A DNA stretch of 64,000 nt from Rotaria socialis. Taxonomy: Eukaryota; Rotifera; Eurotatoria; Philodinida; Philodinidae. Below, in pieces: positions 60,699 to 64,000 of this stretch (its first letter is position 1; every line of letters begins with the position of its first letter). The translations under genes and the position numbers were made by a program. The stretch spans positions 24,295 through 88,294 of the forward strand of contig CAJNYU010002368.1 of NCBI GenBank assembly GCA_905331475.1, read 5' to 3'. The notes beneath the pieces are model-generated. The model was given only the letters and a program-made list of their open reading frames with translations, was not told the DNA's origin and ran no database searches.

Positions 60699-63636
60699 TA
60701 TTTGTTTCACTAGAAAAGTGAATGTGTGACTCTTGCCGCTGATTATTAACTTCGTTTGCTTGAGATGAAGAAATTACGCATGCACCAAAGCATCTTTGGA
60801 AAAATTGTCACGTTACCGGTGGAACCGAGCATATATGATTGATTTTAATTATGCATGTATCCAATCGACCAGTATCTCAGCGTCAACCATTGAAGATGAA
60901 TGCTTAATATAACTATCTTTCAGAGATTTTCTTTTTCTTTGACACACTCACTGCAATGGTTGTGTGTAAACTATCTAGAATACAAACTATTATAGTACTT
61001 TAATTATTGTTTTGCGTTGTTTTTGCTATCTTAGAAGTGTAAGAACATCTATAAATAGTTGATTCATGGGAATTTTTATGAAACGGATTGGTGTCGATTT
61101 ATAGTAGTTCACTACCAATGAACACAGTTTATACAAAATACGCCTTTAACATCAATTTTTGCAAAGAAAAAACAATTTTCATTTCCGTTTGAAAGCATCT
61201 GCTTATGTTTGCAGCGTGCCTTCTTAACTTAAAAGGCCATCTAAACAACATTAATTGAGCGGGTTTACAAGACCACGAGATTTTCTATCCAATTAACACT
61301 ATTTTCAGCATTGCTGACATGTCTTTACTTGAATGCATTTGACCCATTCATATTTCTATGCTTGTAATCGAAAGTTTTTGCCAATGAATTGTAACTGTCT
61401 TGATAATTTGCTTTTTTCTAGAGAGAAAAAATGAGTTAAATGAATATTTTTACTTGTATTTAGAATAAAATTCGTCTATATGAAAAACAAATCTGGTAGT
61501 ATGTAGACAAAACATCTAATGTGATATCAAAGTGAAAAGATGAAGAGTATCCCATGATAGATTTTCTGCTGCCCATATTCTTAATATTAAAGTAAGGGTT
61601 CATGAACAAGTTTTTATATGTTCGTTAAAATGTTCATCATCAAATTCGCTATAGAATCTTGAGGAGAAAAAGGAGATAAATAAAAATGCAAGGCTTGAAA
61701 ATGTCAAGCTTCTACACATATAAATCAATCGTTTGTGATCTATTTGTTGGAATTATGAACTAATGTAAAAACAAATTACAGTTTTGTAGTGCTTCCAAAG
61801 ATCTATTTTAAGTCTGCCTTTATAAAATGTTTACAGCAATATCTGTGACATAGATGAATAATTTCTCAAAATTTGCAAAAGCCATGATTTCCAATGAGCT
61901 AGATTGGAGCTTTGAGAAATCTTCGTTTAAGTTAACCGACAAGGAATCTTTGCAGCACAGTTTTCTTCAAATTGAAAAAAACTGAAGAATTTATGAAGTA
62001 GAAATGACACGTTTCGAATAGATCTCTCTATTTAGGTAAAGTACATAAAATAAGCAAAGTCATATATTCTTTCGGCTCAGTTTTAATTCAGCAATGTTTA
62101 CGTGAAAATATTTCGTTCAAACAAAAATTTCGCTGCGCACTCTGAAAACGGGGCACTTACTTCCACTCGTAAACGTACGCTATCATGCTAATATATTTGT
62201 GAAAAGCTAAAAACAAAGACTGAACTGTTCAGCAAAACAGACTTTGCAAGAGGATCATATTGGAGTCTCCCGGTATCAGTGATCTAGTAATATCTTTCTT
62301 TCAGATACAGTTTTTAAGTGAAGCGGATGGCAAATCTTTTCAAAAAAAAACGATGAACAGGATGGAAGAGTTATAAATAGCATAAAAGTGAAATAATAAC
62401 TCGGCTAGATTGTTTTTTCTATGCTTTGAGTAGTCATGCAATACTTTTTTTAATTGCTTTTACTACATACCTAGTGGCTCCTTTTCTTATATTGGCCACG
62501 ATAAACTGAAGTAGTACCCTACTGCCAACCTTGGTAATGATGCTCATTGAACTAGTTCATATGCAATGCATGTTTATGTAGGAGAGAGTAAGATAGGGAT
62601 GAACACAAAAAATCAATAGAGAGAGAGGATCAACAGGAAAAGAAAAGGACGATCAGCGGCAGGTGATATTAATATCAGCGAGATACTTTCAATTTATTCA
62701 AAACTTTTTCATGACACAAGCTAAAAATGTGGATTGCTTGTTTCTCATTGACACAATACTTTACTGATAGTTCAGTCTAGTTCTCTTTTCTTTTGTCACT
62801 ACTGGCTTCGAGTGTAGATCGTCAAGCAATGGTAAATCTTTTTTCTGATTAAAAGATCGAATATTTGAATGAGTATTTTTATGAACATCTTTGATTTTGT
62901 ATAGTTGCCAATAAAAATTCGTTACGAGTAGTCGCAAATTGTCTGTTACAATATTCAAAATGGTTTATCTGATCTATGACGGTTATAGCGATAAACAATG
63001 CAAGTGCATGCATCTGAGAAAAGGGAATTTTTGCTGAAGAAAAAACGGAAGATTTGAATAGTAAAAAAACAAGAATTAATAGAAAAGTTTTGCTCATGTA
63101 GATACATTGTAAGTCAATGTGGATTACAAGTCAACATTATCAGAACATATGGATATGACTAGGTGAAAATGGGACGAATTAAATCAAAGTAGCAAGCACA
63201 TAGCTGTTGCTTTCTTAGGATAGATGTGATTCTAGGTTTAGAGAAAGAGAAAGAGAAAGCCTGTACCCATATTCCTTATGCATTCATCAGAGATACCCAA
63301 ATCAGAGCTGTCACAAGTTTTAACTTTTATTCTATCAAAAGATAATTGGCTTCTCGGGAAACTGTACTAAAACTAACGTTTTGGTTTCGGCATCTCTCAG
63401 AAATAAATACATCAAACGTTTCTCAACGACAGTGCAAAACTTGAACATTATTTTACTGAACAGATTTCTCCCAGTTTTACTTTGCAGTAGAAGTCTGAAT
63501 AAAAGAAATATTCCGCTTTGCTACACTTGGACAGAACACCTAATCGTAGCTGCTTTGTCAAGACAAGAAAAAAATTCAGTCAGACGATCCCTGTGTGTGT
63601 AAACGTTTCTCTTGATAAATTAGGTGGATTAGGTAG
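60699..63636. other. Gene-free stretch
   Basis: AT-rich DNA upstream of the GPCR gene, with a few GAGAGA/GAGAAA runs (62585-62660, 63240-63258). No supportable gene or repeat arm. Confidence 0.5.
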
Positions 63637-64000
63637 CCACTTTTTATTGAACTGCTGTAGAAGTTCTCACATAGAAGTCAGATTTTCATATTCTGTCAAA
63701 AGTCACAATAAATACTTCCGTAGATATCTCTGAAACAATTGGAAACATCTTATATGACAACCGAAGTTATACGTAGTGTATGTAGTTCGGCTGCAACAGT
63801 TGCGCTTATTAACATTAGAGTTAATATAGTTATATTCATAGTCAAATACTCCTTCATAGATTCATATTTCGCAGACTAATTACATTTCTATGAAAATGTA
63901 AGACAGACATAGACACCCGAAAGTTTTATTGTGACTTTTGACAGAATATGAAAATCTGACTTCTATGTGAGAACTTCTACAGCAGTTCAATAAAAAGTGG
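63637..64000. mobile_element. Element with 76-bp perfect inverted arms at the window edge
   Basis: 63637-63712 and 63925-64000 are identical inverted copies (start CCACTTTTTATTGAACTGC). Similarity fades inward after 76 bp. The interior of about 210 bp is AT-rich and non-coding. The right arm ends exactly at the last base of the window, so its outer end and target duplication cannot be seen; the element may be longer than shown. Confidence 0.8.

Overview
This looks like a piece of a metazoan nuclear genome, most probably a bdelloid rotifer of the Rotaria type. That assignment is inferred from the sequence alone. The window is AT-rich. Its genes are sparse and have mostly very short introns (52-72 bp), a few long ones, and GT-AG boundaries that restore frame exactly. 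It combines animal-type genes (C/EBP-like bZIP, nuclear hormone receptor, synaptotagmin-like protein, class A GPCRs) with genes from families typical of bacteria (VanX-type D-Ala-D-Ala dipeptidase, sugar-transfer-associated ATP-grasp, DUF1275/YoaK membrane protein). That mixture is a known signature of bdelloids. There are no operons, rRNA genes, CRISPR arrays or convincing tRNAs.

Layout. 0-5 kb: two non-autonomous elements and gene-free DNA. 5.1-8.2 kb: a DUF1275 membrane protein and a two-exon cysteine-rich secreted/GPI-type protein, both on +. 8.7-11.0 kb: two decayed genes on -, an opsin-like GPCR and a FLYWCH zinc-finger gene, each split by a small transposon. 11-16.7 kb: gene-free. 16.7-17.1 kb: a small secreted cysteine-rich protein (-). 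20.9-22.9 kb: a nuclear receptor (+) with an in-frame TGA at a probable Trp codon. 23.2-36.5 kb: one large hAT-type element, one foldback element, a microsatellite-rich desert and an assembly gap of 237 N. 36.5-42.4 kb: C/EBP-like bZIP, VanX-like dipeptidase and synaptotagmin-like gene, all on -. 43.7-44.6 kb: a Tc1/mariner-like element. 45.6-46.9 kb: an ATP-grasp gene (+). 47.7-51.2 kb: a nested repeat complex. 51.6-59.1 kb: four short hAT-type elements around an ADP-ribosylglycohydrolase-like gene (53.3-54.4 kb, +). 59.6-60.7 kb: an intact orphan GPCR (-). The right edge holds an element with 76-bp perfect inverted arms.

The genes do not form a pathway, and each appears to be independently transcribed. 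The strongest structural theme is the set of small non-autonomous DNA transposons. Four keep exact 8-bp target duplications. Most families carry their own short motif repeated many times near the ends, as expected of hAT transposase subterminal binding sites. The second theme is gene decay: both pseudogenes and the nuclear receptor contain TGA where Trp is expected. The third is a group of bacterial-type enzymes, one of which (the ADP-ribosylglycohydrolase) has lost key metal-site residues.
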